A stretch of DNA of 64,000 nucleotides from Phycicoccus avicenniae (GTDB taxonomy: Bacteria > Actinomycetota > Actinomycetes > Actinomycetales > Dermatophilaceae): positions 1 to 64,000 of the forward strand of contig NZ_JAGSNF010000025.1 of assembly GCF_018139485.1 (NCBI RefSeq), in the 5' to 3' direction. Shown here piece by piece: positions 27,144 through 35,841 of this stretch (positions are counted from its first letter, which is position 1; each line of letters begins with the position of its first letter). The notes under the pieces are model-generated. The model ran no database searches and was not told the origin of the DNA. It saw only the letters and a list, made by a program, of their open reading frames with translations. The position numbers and the translations under genes are program-made.

Positions 27144-29111
27144 TCAGTGGGCGTGCTCGGCCATCCGCTCCCGGCCGGAGCCGAGGACGGTGAGCGGCAG
27201 GAGCGTCTTGCCCGTCGGGCCGATCTCGATGTCGGTACCCATCTGCGGGCACACGCCGCAGTCGAAGCACGGCGTCCACCGGCAGTCCTCGACCTCGGTC
27301 TCGTCGAGGGCGTCGAGCCAGTCCTGCCAGAGCCACTCCTTGTCGAGCCCGGAGTCGATGTGGTCCCACGGCAGGACCTCGGACTCCTCGCGCTCGCGGG
27401 TGGTGTACCAGTCGAGGTCGACGCCCTGCGCCGGCAGCTCGCGCTCGGCGGCGGCGACCCAGCGGTCGTAGGAGAAGTGCTCGGACCAGCCGTCGAACCG
27501 GCCACCGTCGCGCCACACGGCCTCGATGACCCGCCCGACGCGCCGGTCGCCGCGCGAGAGCAGGCCCTCGATGACACCGGGCTTGCCGTCGTGGTACCGG
27601 AAGCCGATGGACCGGCCGAAGCGCTTGTCGGAGCGGATGGCGTCGCGCAGCTTCTCGAGCCGGGCGTCGGTCTCCTCGGCGCCGAGCTGCGCGGCCCACT
27701 GGAACGGGGTGTGCGGCTTGGGGACGAACCCGCCGATCGAGACGGTGCACCGGATGTCCTTGCGGCCGCTCACCTCGCGGCCGGTCTCGATGACCTTCTT
27801 CGCGAGCTCGGCGATCTGGAGGACGTCCTCGTCGGTCTCGGTCGGCAGGCCGCACATGAAGTACAGCTTCACCTGACGCCAGCCGGCACCGTAGGCCGCG
27901 GCGACGGTGCGGATGAGGTCATCCTCGGACACCATCTTGTTGATGACCTTGCGGATCCGCTCCGACCCGCCCTCGGGGGCGAAGGTCAGCCCGGACCGGC
28001 GCCCGTTCCGGGTCAGCTCGTTCGCGAGGTCGATGTTGAAGGCGTCGACGCGGGTCGACGGCAGCGACAGGCCGGTGTTCGAGCCCTCGTAGCGGTCGGC
28101 GAGCCCCTTCGTGAGGTCGGCGATCTCGGAGTGGTCGGCCGAGGACAGCGACAGCAGGCCGACCTCCTCGAACCCGGTCGCGGACAGGCCCTGCTCGACC
28201 ATCTCGCCGATGCCGGTGATGGAGCGCTCGCGGACCGGGCGGGTGATCATCCCGGCCTGGCAGAACCGGCACCCGCGGGTGCAGCCGCGGAAGATCTCGA
28301 CCGACATCCGCTCGTGCACCGACTCCGCGAGCGGCACGAGCGGCTGCTTCGGGTACGGCCAGGCGTCGAGGTCCATCACGGTGTGCTTGCTGACCCGCCA
28401 CGGGATGCCCGCCGCGGACGGGGCGACGCGCCGGATGCGCCCGTCGGGCAGGTAGTCGACGTCGAAGAAGCGCGGGACGTAGACGCCCCCGGTGCGGGCG
28501 AGCCGCAGCAGTAGCTCCTCGCGGCCGCCGGGACGACCCTCGCGCTTCCAGTCCCCGACGATGTCGGTGATCGCGAGGACGGCCTCCTCGCCGTCGCCGA
28601 CGACGGCGCAGTCGACGAAGTCGGCGACCGGCTCGGGGTTGAAGGCGGCGTGCCCCCCGGCGACGACGAGCGGGTGGCTCTCGTCCCGGTCGCGGGCGTG
28701 GAGCGGGATCCCGGCGAGGTCGAGCGCGGTGAGCATGTTCGTGTACCCGAGCTCGGTGGCGAAGGACAGCCCCAGCAGGTCGAAGTCCCCGACCGGGCGG
28801 TGCCCGTCGACGGTGAACTGCGGGACGCCGTGCTCCCGCATGAGCGCCTCGAGGTCGGGCCACACGGCGTACGTGCGCTCGGCGAGGGCGTCCTCGCGCT
28901 CGTTGAGGACCTCGTAGAGGATCATGACGCCCTGGTTGGGGACGCCGACCTCGTACGCGTCGGGGTACATGAGCGACCACCGGACGGTCTCGTCCCCGGC
29001 GACGTCCCAGGGCTTGACCGTCGAGTTGAGCTCGCCCCCGACGTACTGGATGGGCTTGCTCACCTGCTCGAGCAGCGGCTCGAGGGCGGGGAAGACGGAC
29101 TCTCCGGGCAT
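27144..29111 (-). CDS. TIGR03960 family B12-binding-type radical SAM protein
   Basis: 655 residues. An N-terminal cobalamin-binding-like region (about 40-200, 'VGVPNQGVMILYEVLNERED', 'DLLGLSFATELGYTN', 'VVAGGHAAFNPEP') precedes a radical-SAM core with the 4Fe-4S motif CTRGCRFC near residue 280 and 'FAPEGGSERIRKVINKM'. The C-terminus has a Cys cluster 'CRWTPCFDCGVC'. The family co-occurs with TIGR03936/DUF2344 and RNase E/G; it is suspected to act on RNA or ribosomal components, but no reaction is proven. ATG 29111 lies six bases after TACCCT, implying a leaderless mRNA. Confidence 0.92.
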   Translation of the reverse strand: MPGESVFPALEPLLEQVSKPIQYVGGELNSTVKPWDVAGDETVRWSLMYPDAYEVGVPNQGVMILYEVLNEREDALAERTYAVWPDLEALMREHGVPQFTVDGHRPVGDFDLLGLSFATELGYTNMLTALDLAGIPLHARDRDESHPLVVAGGHAAFNPEPVADFVDCAVVGDGEEAVLAITDIVGDWKREGRPGGREELLLRLARTGGVYVPRFFDVDYLPDGRIRRVAPSAAGIPWRVSKHTVMDLDAWPYPKQPLVPLAESVHERMSVEIFRGCTRGCRFCQAGMITRPVRERSITGIGEMVEQGLSATGFEEVGLLSLSSADHSEIADLTKGLADRYEGSNTGLSLPSTRVDAFNIDLANELTRNGRRSGLTFAPEGGSERIRKVINKMVSEDDLIRTVAAAYGAGWRQVKLYFMCGLPTETDEDVLQIAELAKKVIETGREVSGRKDIRCTVSIGGFVPKPHTPFQWAAQLGAEETDARLEKLRDAIRSDKRFGRSIGFRYHDGKPGVIEGLLSRGDRRVGRVIEAVWRDGGRFDGWSEHFSYDRWVAAAERELPAQGVDLDWYTTREREESEVLPWDHIDSGLDKEWLWQDWLDALDETEVEDCRWTPCFDCGVCPQMGTDIEIGPTGKTLLPLTVLGSGRERMAEHAH

Positions 29112-29117
29112 CCCTCA

Positions 29118-29123
29118 AGGGTA
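29118..29123 (-). promoter_or_regulatory. -10 element of the radical SAM gene
   Basis: TACCCT six bases upstream of the ATG at 29111. Confidence 0.55.
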
Positions 29124-29196
29124 GGCGCCGCCCACCTCCTGCCCAAAAGACCTGGGGACCCGTGCGTGACCTGCACGGACGTGCTTGGCTGGACCC

Positions 29197-30567
29197 ATGA
29201 GCGATGACCAGCACGTCGACCTCGTCGTCCTCGGCCTCGGACCCGGCGGCGAGTCCGTCGCGACGCAGGCCGCGCAGGCCGGGATGAGCGTCGTCGGGAT
29301 CGACGAACGGCTCGTCGGCGGCGAGTGCCCGTACTTCGGCTGCATCCCGAGCAAGATGATGATCCGCGCCGCCGGCACCCTCGCCGAGGCCCGCCGCGTC
29401 GGCACCTACGCGGGCAGCGCGGAGGTCTCCCCCGACTTCTCCGTCGTCGCCCGCCGCATCCGCGAGGAGGCGACGACCGACTGGGACGACGCCGTCGCCG
29501 TGCAGCGGCTCGAGGACGCCGGGGTGCGGTTCGTCCGCGGCCACGGCCGGCTCGCCGGACCCGGGGTCGTCGAGGTCGGCGGCACCCGGTTCGTCGCGTC
29601 CGTCGGGGTCGTCCTCAACACGGGGACCTCCCCCGCCGCTCCCCCCGTCGACGGTCTCGCGGGCACTCCCTACTGGACCAACCGCGAGGCCCTGCAGGCC
29701 ACCGAGGCCCCGAACTCGCTCGTCGTCGTCGGCGGCGGCCCCATCGGCGCCGAGCTCGCCCAGGCCTACGCCCGCTTCGGGTCCCGGGTCTCGCTCGTGC
29801 AGTCCGGCCCGCGCATCCTGCCCGCCGACGAGCCGGAGGCCTCCGAGGTCGTCGCCGCCGCCTTCGCCGACGAGGGTATCCAGCTCCTCACCGGCGCCAC
29901 CGTCGGGTCGGTCGCCCACGCCGACGGACGGTTCGCCGTCCACGTGACCGACGACGGCGGGACGGACGTCGAGCTCGACGCCGACCGGCTGCTCGTCGCC
30001 GCGGGCCGCCGGCCGAACCTCGCCGACATCGGCCTCGACACCGTCGGGCTCGACCCGCGGGCCCGGTCGGTCGACGTCGACGAGCGGATGCGTGCCGGCG
30101 AGAAGCTGTGGGCCATCGGCGACATCACGGCGAAGGGCCCCTTCACCCACATGTCGATGTACCAGGCGGGCATCGCCGTCCGTGACCTCACCGGGGCCGA
30201 CGGTCCCTGGGCGAGCTACCACGCGGTCCCCCGCGCGACGTACACCGACCCGGAGGTCGGGGCCGTCGGGATGACCGAGCAGCAGGCGAGGGACGCCGGG
30301 GCCGACGTGCGGACCGGCGTCACGAGCTCCCTCGGGACCCGCGGCTGGATCCACGGCGGGCCCGGGCTCGTCAAGGTCGTCGAGGACCGGAGCGCCGGGC
30401 ACCTCGTCGGCGCTACCGCCGTCGGGTCGACGGGCGGTGAGATCCTCGCGATGCTCGCCACCGCCGTCCACGCACGGATCTCCACCGCGGTCCTGCGCGA
30501 ACAGGTCCTCGCCTACCCCACGTTCCACCGGGCCGTCTCCGACGCCCTCGCCGACCTGGACCGGTGA
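29197..30567 (+). CDS. Pyridine nucleotide-disulfide oxidoreductase (Lpd/MerA-like)
   Basis: 456-residue FAD flavoprotein. FAD-binding 'VVLGLGPGGESVA', redox-active disulfide 'GGECPYFGCIPSKMM', NAD(P)-binding 'VVVGGGPIGAELAQAYARFG', second FAD motif 'LWAIGDITAKGPFTH' and a dimerisation domain. The C-terminal His-Glu pair typical of lipoamide, glutathione and mycothione reductases ('HPTxxE') is missing: this protein has 'LAYPTFHRAVSD'. It therefore may use another electron acceptor than a disulfide substrate. It overlaps pcm by 4 bases (GTGA), an unusual partner. Confidence 0.87.
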   Translation: MSDDQHVDLVVLGLGPGGESVATQAAQAGMSVVGIDERLVGGECPYFGCIPSKMMIRAAGTLAEARRVGTYAGSAEVSPDFSVVARRIREEATTDWDDAVAVQRLEDAGVRFVRGHGRLAGPGVVEVGGTRFVASVGVVLNTGTSPAAPPVDGLAGTPYWTNREALQATEAPNSLVVVGGGPIGAELAQAYARFGSRVSLVQSGPRILPADEPEASEVVAAAFADEGIQLLTGATVGSVAHADGRFAVHVTDDGGTDVELDADRLLVAAGRRPNLADIGLDTVGLDPRARSVDVDERMRAGEKLWAIGDITAKGPFTHMSMYQAGIAVRDLTGADGPWASYHAVPRATYTDPEVGAVGMTEQQARDAGADVRTGVTSSLGTRGWIHGGPGLVKVVEDRSAGHLVGATAVGSTGGEILAMLATAVHARISTAVLREQVLAYPTFHRAVSDALADLDR

Positions 30568-31151
30568 GCCGGACCGCCGCGGGGGCCCTCGACATCGCCT
30601 TCGCCGCCCAGCCCCGGGAGCACTTCCTGCCCCGGGCGGTCGTCGGGGACGCCGGGACCGACGGCCCGCTCGCCATCGGGTTCGGCCAGACGAACAGCCA
30701 GCCCCGGACGGTGCGCGCGATGCTCGAGCTGCTCGACGTCCGGCCCGGGCAGCGGGTGCTGGACGTCGGCGCCGGGTCCGGCTGGAGCACCGCGCTGCTC
30801 GCCGAGCTCACCGGCGCGTCCGGCAGGATCGTCGGCGTCGAGCTCGTCCCGGACCTCGCGAGCCGCGCCGCGGCCGCCGTGGGAGCCGCCGGCGTCCCGT
30901 GGGCGAGCGTCCGCGAGGCCGACCCGCACCGCCTCGGCGCCCCCGACGACGGGCCCTTCCACCGGATCCTCGTCTCGGCGATGTCGACCGAGGTCCCGGG
31001 CGAGCTCCTCGACCAGCTGCGTCCCGGCGGCGTGCTCGTCGCCCCCGTCGCCGGGGTCATGCTGCGGGTCGTGAAGGGCGAGGACGGGGACGACGCTCCG
31101 ACCGTCACCGAGCACGGCGCCTACCGCTTCGTCCCGCTCGTCACCGACTGA
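30564..31151 (+). CDS. pcm: Protein-L-isoaspartate O-methyltransferase-like
   Basis: 195 residues. Shows the PCMT family's early 'PREHFLPRAVV', substrate-binding 'QTNSQPRTVRAML' (normally GQTxSxP), SAM site 'VLDVGAGSGWSTALLAEL' and 'LRPGGVLVAPVAG'. It would repair isoaspartyl residues in ageing proteins using SAM. Compared with E. coli Pcm it is slightly short and has Asn instead of the usual Ile/Thr in GQTxS; I consider the assignment good. GTG overlaps the stop of the upstream flavoprotein. Confidence 0.83.
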   Translation: MSRTAAGALDIAFAAQPREHFLPRAVVGDAGTDGPLAIGFGQTNSQPRTVRAMLELLDVRPGQRVLDVGAGSGWSTALLAELTGASGRIVGVELVPDLASRAAAAVGAAGVPWASVREADPHRLGAPDDGPFHRILVSAMSTEVPGELLDQLRPGGVLVAPVAGVMLRVVKGEDGDDAPTVTEHGAYRFVPLVTD

Positions 31152-31224
31152 CCGGAGCGACCGATCCCGCCGCGTCGCGCCCTCGGAGGTGACACACTCC
31201 TGCCACTGCCGGACAGGGGAGGAC

Positions 31225-31803
31225 GTGGACGAGAACGCCGGGGGCCGGCACGACGCACAGGACGCGCAGCTCTTCCGCGACCTCCACGACGCGGTGCTCA
31301 CCGACCTCGAGCGTTTCGTGCGCCGACGAGTCGCGCCGTCGGCGGCCGAGGACGTCGTCGCCGACGTCCTCCTCGTCGTCTGGCGGCGGCTCGCCGACCT
31401 GCCCGCGGACCGCGACGCCCGCCGCGCCTGGGTGTTCGGGATAGCCCGGAACACCCTGCTCACGGCCCGCCGCGGCGAGCGGCGTCGCGAGGCGCTGGCC
31501 GTCCGGGTCGGTACCGAGCGCGGCGGGCAGGAGTCGGTCGTCGACGACCCGGAGGTGCTCGCCCGGCGCCTCGACCTCGTCCGGGCCTGGCCACGGCTGT
31601 CCGCCGAGGACCAGGAGGTGCTCGCCCTCACGTACTGGGAGGACCTCACGAGCGCCCACGCCGCCGCGGTCCTCGGGGTGACTCCGGTGGCACTGCGGCT
31701 GCGTCTCACCCGGGCCCGACGGCGACTGCGTCGCCACCTCGACCCGACGGTCCCGGGGCCGTCCCCCTCCCCGAGCGCGCTGGCGGAAGGACGCACACCA
31801 TGA
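31225..31803 (+). CDS. ECF-type RNA polymerase sigma factor
   Basis: 192 residues. Sigma region 2 spans about 15-85 ('FRDLHDAVLTDLERFVRRRV', 'EDVVADVLLVVWRRL', 'RAWVFGIARNTLL'), and region 4 about 120-172 ('LSAEDQEVLALTYWEDLTSAHAAAVLGVTP', in parts, ending RLRLTRARRRLRR). GTG at 31225 has AGGGGAGG directly before it; an in-frame GTG at 31189 would add 12 residues. Its stop overlaps the next gene (ATGA), which encodes a membrane protein, the normal sigma/anti-sigma layout. The regulon and signal are unknown. Confidence 0.9.
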   Translation: MDENAGGRHDAQDAQLFRDLHDAVLTDLERFVRRRVAPSAAEDVVADVLLVVWRRLADLPADRDARRAWVFGIARNTLLTARRGERRREALAVRVGTERGGQESVVDDPEVLARRLDLVRAWPRLSAEDQEVLALTYWEDLTSAHAAAVLGVTPVALRLRLTRARRRLRRHLDPTVPGPSPSPSALAEGRTP

Positions 31804-32630
31804 CCCGCACCGGACTCGACCGACCCACCGAGAAGGCCCTCAGGTCCCTCGACCCCGCACCCTCCGCCCCCGACGCTCCCCGACGGGCCCGTGCCGACGC
31901 CGTGCTCGAACGCGTCCTGCGCGAGCACGGGGTCGACCGCTCGCGCGTCGGGAGTCCGAGCGACGGGGCCGGACCGGGACGGCGGCGGGTCCGAGGTCGT
32001 CGTCGCCTCGTGCTCGCCACACTGGCCGCGGCGAGCAGCGTCGCGCTCGTCGTGCTGCCCACGCTCGGCGGCGACGACGTCGCGTACGCGGGGTGGACCG
32101 CCGCACCGCAGGACCCGAGCACACCGGACCAGGTGTCCGCGGCCGCCTCCTGCCGGGACACCCTCGCCGAGCACCTCGATGCGGCGGGGTCGGAGACCGG
32201 TCAACTGACGGCGTCGGCCGTGCGCTCCGCAGGGCTCGTCCTCGCCGAGGACCGCGGGCCGTGGACCCTCGTCGTCCTCGCCGGCGACCCCGGGCTGTCG
32301 GGGGTCTGCGTCCTGGAACGTCCGGGCTGGTTCGGCCGGCTCACCGTCTTCGCGTCCGCCGCCGCGGACGGCGGGAGCGGGCCCGGGCCACGGGACGTCC
32401 TCGCCTCGGGCGTGGGGGGCGGGAGCTCGGGCGAGGGGATCTCGGTGGCCACGGGGACGGTCGGCGAGGAGGTCGCCGCCGTGACCCTGCACACCTCGGC
32501 CGGTGACGTCGAGGCCACGGTGCACGACGGCCGGCTCGCCGCCTGGTGGCCGGGGGACCCGGGCCGCGAGCGCTCGATCCCGACGACGGTCACGTTCTCC
32601 GACGGGACGAGCCGGTCCGGCACCTTCTGA
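31800..32630 (+). CDS. Single-pass membrane protein, probable anti-sigma factor
   Basis: 276 residues: a charged cytoplasmic N-terminus (1-68), one transmembrane helix (about 70-88, 'LVLATLAAASSVALVVLPTL') and an extracytoplasmic domain with 'VAYAGWTAAPQDPS', two Cys ('ASCRDT' and 'SGVCVLE') and a C-terminal 'VTFSDGTSRSGTF'. No zinc-binding HxxxCxxC is present, so it is not a ZAS-type anti-sigma. The assignment rests on the 4-base overlap with the sigma gene and topology. It would hold the sigma factor at the membrane until an envelope signal acts. Confidence 0.68.
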   Translation: MTRTGLDRPTEKALRSLDPAPSAPDAPRRARADAVLERVLREHGVDRSRVGSPSDGAGPGRRRVRGRRRLVLATLAAASSVALVVLPTLGGDDVAYAGWTAAPQDPSTPDQVSAAASCRDTLAEHLDAAGSETGQLTASAVRSAGLVLAEDRGPWTLVVLAGDPGLSGVCVLERPGWFGRLTVFASAAADGGSGPGPRDVLASGVGGGSSGEGISVATGTVGEEVAAVTLHTSAGDVEATVHDGRLAAWWPGDPGRERSIPTTVTFSDGTSRSGTF

Positions 32631-32642
32631 CCGACGCGCCAC

Positions 32643-32676
32643 GGCCGGGCCCGCGACGGAGGTCGCGAGCCCGGCC
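32643..32676. terminator. Bidirectional hairpin between the anti-sigma and fadD genes
   Basis: GGCCGGGC..GCGAC pairs with GTCGC..GCCCGGCC, with two-base internal bulges and a short loop, between two convergent genes. Confidence 0.65.
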
Positions 32677-32703
32677 GGAGTGCGTGTCGGGACCGTGGGT
32701 GGT

Positions 32704-34578
32704 TCAGGATCCGCTGTAGTGCGCGTCGAGCAGCGGCTTGTACTTCTCCGCGACGACCTTGCGCTTGAGCTTCAGGCTCGGGGTCAGCTCGCCGTCCTCG
32801 ACCGAGAGGTCGTGCTCGAGGATCGTGAACTTCTTGATCGTCTCCCAGCGGTTCAGCTGGCCGTTGAGCTGGTCGACGTACCCCTGGACCATCTCGCGGC
32901 AGGCGTCCGAGGTGACGACCTCGGTGTACGAGCGGCCGGCCATGCCGTTCGCCTCGGCCCAGCCGGCGATCGCGTCCGGGTCGAGGGTGACGAGGGCGGA
33001 GACGAAGTTGCGGTCGGCGCCGTGGACGATGAGCTGACTGGCGTACGGGCACAGGCCCTTGAACATCGACTCGATGGCGCCCGGCGCGACGTACTTGCCG
33101 CCGCTCGTCTTGAAGAGGTCCTTCTTGCGGTCGGTGATCTTGAGGAACCCGCGCTCGTCGAGCTCACCGATGTCACCGGTGTGCAGGAAGCCCTCGGCGT
33201 CGATCGTCTCGTCGGTCGCCTCGGGGTTGTTGTGGTACCCCTGCATGTTGCCCGGCCCGCGCATGAGGATCTCGCCGTCGTCGGCGATCTTCACCTCGAT
33301 GCCGGGCAGCGGCCAGCCGACGGTGCCGTACCGGTAGGCCCGGGTGCGGTTGACGAACGACGCCGCGGAGGTCTCGGTGAGGCCGTAGCCCTCGGCGATG
33401 AGCATCCCCATCGCGTCGAACCAGCGGGCGACGTCCTGGTTGAGGGCCGCGGAGCCGGAGATGAAGAAGCGCACCCGCCCCCCGAAGCGGTCGCGGATCT
33501 TGGTCCCGACCAGCTTGTCGAGGACGGCGTGCTTGCGGGCGAGCATCCCGCTCGGCTCCTTGCCCTGCTCGCGCAGGATGCTCACCTCGCGGCCGGTGGA
33601 GCTGGCGGCCTTGAAGAGCTTGGCCTTCAGGCCGCCCTCGGCCTCCATCATCATGTGGACCCGCGCGTGCGCCTTCTCGAAGATGCGGGGGGCGGCGCCC
33701 ATGAAGGTCGGCTTCACGACGGCGAGGTTGTCGACGATCTTGTCGATCCTGCCGTCGATCGCGGTGCAGAAGCCGATCTGCAGCGGCAGGGTGAGGAGGT
33801 TCTTGCCGAAGACGTGCGCGAGCGGCAGCCACAGGTACTGCAGGTCGTCCTCGTGGATGATGTCGATCGCCGCGACGGCCGCGCCCTCGTAGGTCCACGC
33901 GCTGTGCAGCAGGCGCACGCCCTTGGGCCGACCGGTCGTGCCCGAGGTGTAGATGATCGTCGCGAGCCGGTCGGGGGTGATCGCGTCGATCCGCGCGTCG
34001 ACGGCGCCCGGGTCGCCCTCGAGGTACTCGCGGCCGAGCTGCCGCAGCTCGTCGAGGGTGAGGGTCCAGTCGTCGCCGTCGGGCGAGCCGTCGACGAGGA
34101 CGACCCGGGAGACGCCGGGGATCTGCGGCCGGACCGAGCGCAGCTTCTCCAGCTGCTCCTCGTTCTCGGCGAAGACGACCTTCGTCGCGGAGTCGGAGAG
34201 GATGAAGGCGACGTCGTCGGCGATCGTCGTCGGGTAGATCGTCGTCGTGGCGGCGCCGGCGACCATGATCCCCAGGTCGGCGATGGCCCACTCGTACCGG
34301 GTCCCGGAGGCGATGGCGACGCGGTCCTCGGGCTCGACGCCGAGGGCGACGATGCCGGCGCCGACCTCGCGGACGACCGTGTCGGCCTCGTCCCACGAGA
34401 CGGTGACCCACTCCTCTCCGGACCCGGAGGCGACGGCGTGCATGAAGGCGGGCTTCGGTCCGGAGGCGGCGACCCGGTCCCGGAAGAGGTGCGCGACGCT
34501 CTGCGCGCGCCCGTCGAGGACGGCCTGGTCGACCGGCTCGTCGGCGGGGGTGTGGATCGTGGGGCTCGCGGTGGTCAT
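32704..34578 (-). CDS. fadD: Long-chain acyl-CoA synthetase (FadD15-like)
   Basis: 624-residue AMP-forming ligase that activates fatty acids as acyl-CoA. Motifs: ATP/AMP P-loop 'TIIYTSGTTGRPKG', 'MGAAPRIFEKAHARV', 'ISGSAALNQDVARWFDAMG', 'EGYGLTETSAASFVN', 'GWPLPGIEVKIADDGEILMRG', and the hinge/C-terminal 'DIGELDERGFLKITDRKKDLFKTSGGKYV' (read in pieces). ATG at 34578 has GAGGACAG upstream. It sits 123 bases behind rodA with a hairpin in between, so it is likely transcribed separately. Confidence 0.95.
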   Translation of the reverse strand: MTTASPTIHTPADEPVDQAVLDGRAQSVAHLFRDRVAASGPKPAFMHAVASGSGEEWVTVSWDEADTVVREVGAGIVALGVEPEDRVAIASGTRYEWAIADLGIMVAGAATTTIYPTTIADDVAFILSDSATKVVFAENEEQLEKLRSVRPQIPGVSRVVLVDGSPDGDDWTLTLDELRQLGREYLEGDPGAVDARIDAITPDRLATIIYTSGTTGRPKGVRLLHSAWTYEGAAVAAIDIIHEDDLQYLWLPLAHVFGKNLLTLPLQIGFCTAIDGRIDKIVDNLAVVKPTFMGAAPRIFEKAHARVHMMMEAEGGLKAKLFKAASSTGREVSILREQGKEPSGMLARKHAVLDKLVGTKIRDRFGGRVRFFISGSAALNQDVARWFDAMGMLIAEGYGLTETSAASFVNRTRAYRYGTVGWPLPGIEVKIADDGEILMRGPGNMQGYHNNPEATDETIDAEGFLHTGDIGELDERGFLKITDRKKDLFKTSGGKYVAPGAIESMFKGLCPYASQLIVHGADRNFVSALVTLDPDAIAGWAEANGMAGRSYTEVVTSDACREMVQGYVDQLNGQLNRWETIKKFTILEHDLSVEDGELTPSLKLKRKVVAEKYKPLLDAHYSGS

Positions 34579-34651
34579 CGGCTCTGTCCTCGGCGTCGGT
34601 GACGGGGTCGAAGAATGGTGACACACAGGGGTGCTCGTGGGTAGGCCATCG

Positions 34652-34676
34652 GCGACGCACGACTCCGTGTCGTCGC
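34652..34676. terminator. Hairpin between rodA and fadD
   Basis: GCGACG.CACG pairs with CGTG.CGTCGC around a 4-base loop; probably ends the ribF-rodA transcript. Confidence 0.5.
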
Positions 34677-34701
34677 TGACATCGGTGTCGCGCAGGCTCG
34701 T

Positions 34702-35841
34702 TCAGCGGCGGTGGGTGCCCACCCAGGCCGCGTCGACGAGGCCGACGGCCAGCCAGGACGCGAGCATCGACGACCCGCCGTAGGAGACGAACGGCAGGGG
34801 GATGCCCGTCACCGGGAGCAGCGCGAGGTTCATCCCGACGTTCTGCACGACCTGCACGGCGAGCCAGACCGCCACCCCGACCCCGACGAGGCGTCCGAAG
34901 GTGTCCTCGGAGCGCGCCGCGACGACGAGGACCCGCACGACGAGGACGCCGAGCAGCAGCACGAGGCCCGCGGCGCCGACGAACCCCAGCTCCTCGGCCG
35001 CGACGGAGAAGACGAAGTCGTTGAGCTGGAACGGCACGAACCCGCCCTGGGTGCGCGGACCCTCCATGAAGCCCTGGCCGAACGCGCCGCCGCCACCGAC
35101 CGCGAGCCGGACCTGGCGGACCTGGTAGCCCGCCCCCTGCGGGTCGCCGGCGGGGTCGAGGAACCCGGTGATCCTCGCCCGCTGGTAGGCGCTGAGCAGC
35201 GGGGCGGTCCACGCGAGCACCGCGAGGACCACCGCCGCGAGCACCGTGGCGAGCACCCACCGTGCCGGCGCGCCGCCGACCGTGACGACGGCGAACCCGG
35301 CGGCGAGCAGGACGAGCGCCGTCCCGAGGTCGGGCTGGAGGACGACGAGGGCCGTGGGGACCCCGACGAGGAGCGCCGCGGCACCGAGCGTGCGGACGCC
35401 GGGGACCTGGCCGCGGTCGAGCCGACCAGCGAGCGTGGCGGCGAGCGCCACGACGATGCCCGCCTTGGCGAGCTCGGCCGGCTGGAGGGTGAACCCGGCG
35501 AGGAGGGGGATCCAGGAGCGGGCGCCGTTGACCGTCGTCCCGAGCGGGGTCGGGACGAGCAGCAGGAGCAGGACGGACCCGGCCCACAGCCACGGCGCCG
35601 CGACCCGCAGTCGCTCACGGCCGGCCCGGCTCACGAGGACCGCTCCCACGAGCCCCACGGCCGCCGTCAGGAGGTGCCGCACGAGGTAGGCGTTCCCCGC
35701 CGTGGACACCGTCGCCGACCACACGAGGAGCGCCCCGACGAGCGAGGTGCCGGCGGCCGCGACGTAGAGCCCCACGTCGTGCCGGGCGAAGGGGCCCGCC
35801 ACCCCGGACCCCCGGCGGGTGCGGGTCGGGCCCGCGCGCAT
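34702..35841 (-). CDS. rodA: SEDS peptidoglycan glycosyltransferase (RodA/FtsW family)
   Basis: 379-residue integral membrane protein with about ten hydrophobic segments. The SEDS catalytic Asp lies in 'VVLQPDLGTALVLL'; other family blocks are 'GARSWIPLLAGFTLQPAELAKAGIV' (in parts), 'GGGGAFGQGFMEG', 'NDFVFSVAAEELGFVGA' and 'GIPLPFVSYGGSSMLASW'. Polymerises lipid II for wall elongation with a class B PBP, which is not encoded here. The RodA rather than FtsW assignment is favoured by 'YQVRQVRLAVGGGG' but not certain. Its ATG shares one base with the ribF stop (TGATG). Confidence 0.93.
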   Translation of the reverse strand: MRAGPTRTRRGSGVAGPFARHDVGLYVAAAGTSLVGALLVWSATVSTAGNAYLVRHLLTAAVGLVGAVLVSRAGRERLRVAAPWLWAGSVLLLLLVPTPLGTTVNGARSWIPLLAGFTLQPAELAKAGIVVALAATLAGRLDRGQVPGVRTLGAAALLVGVPTALVVLQPDLGTALVLLAAGFAVVTVGGAPARWVLATVLAAVVLAVLAWTAPLLSAYQRARITGFLDPAGDPQGAGYQVRQVRLAVGGGGAFGQGFMEGPRTQGGFVPFQLNDFVFSVAAEELGFVGAAGLVLLLGVLVVRVLVVAARSEDTFGRLVGVGVAVWLAVQVVQNVGMNLALLPVTGIPLPFVSYGGSSMLASWLAVGLVDAAWVGTHRR

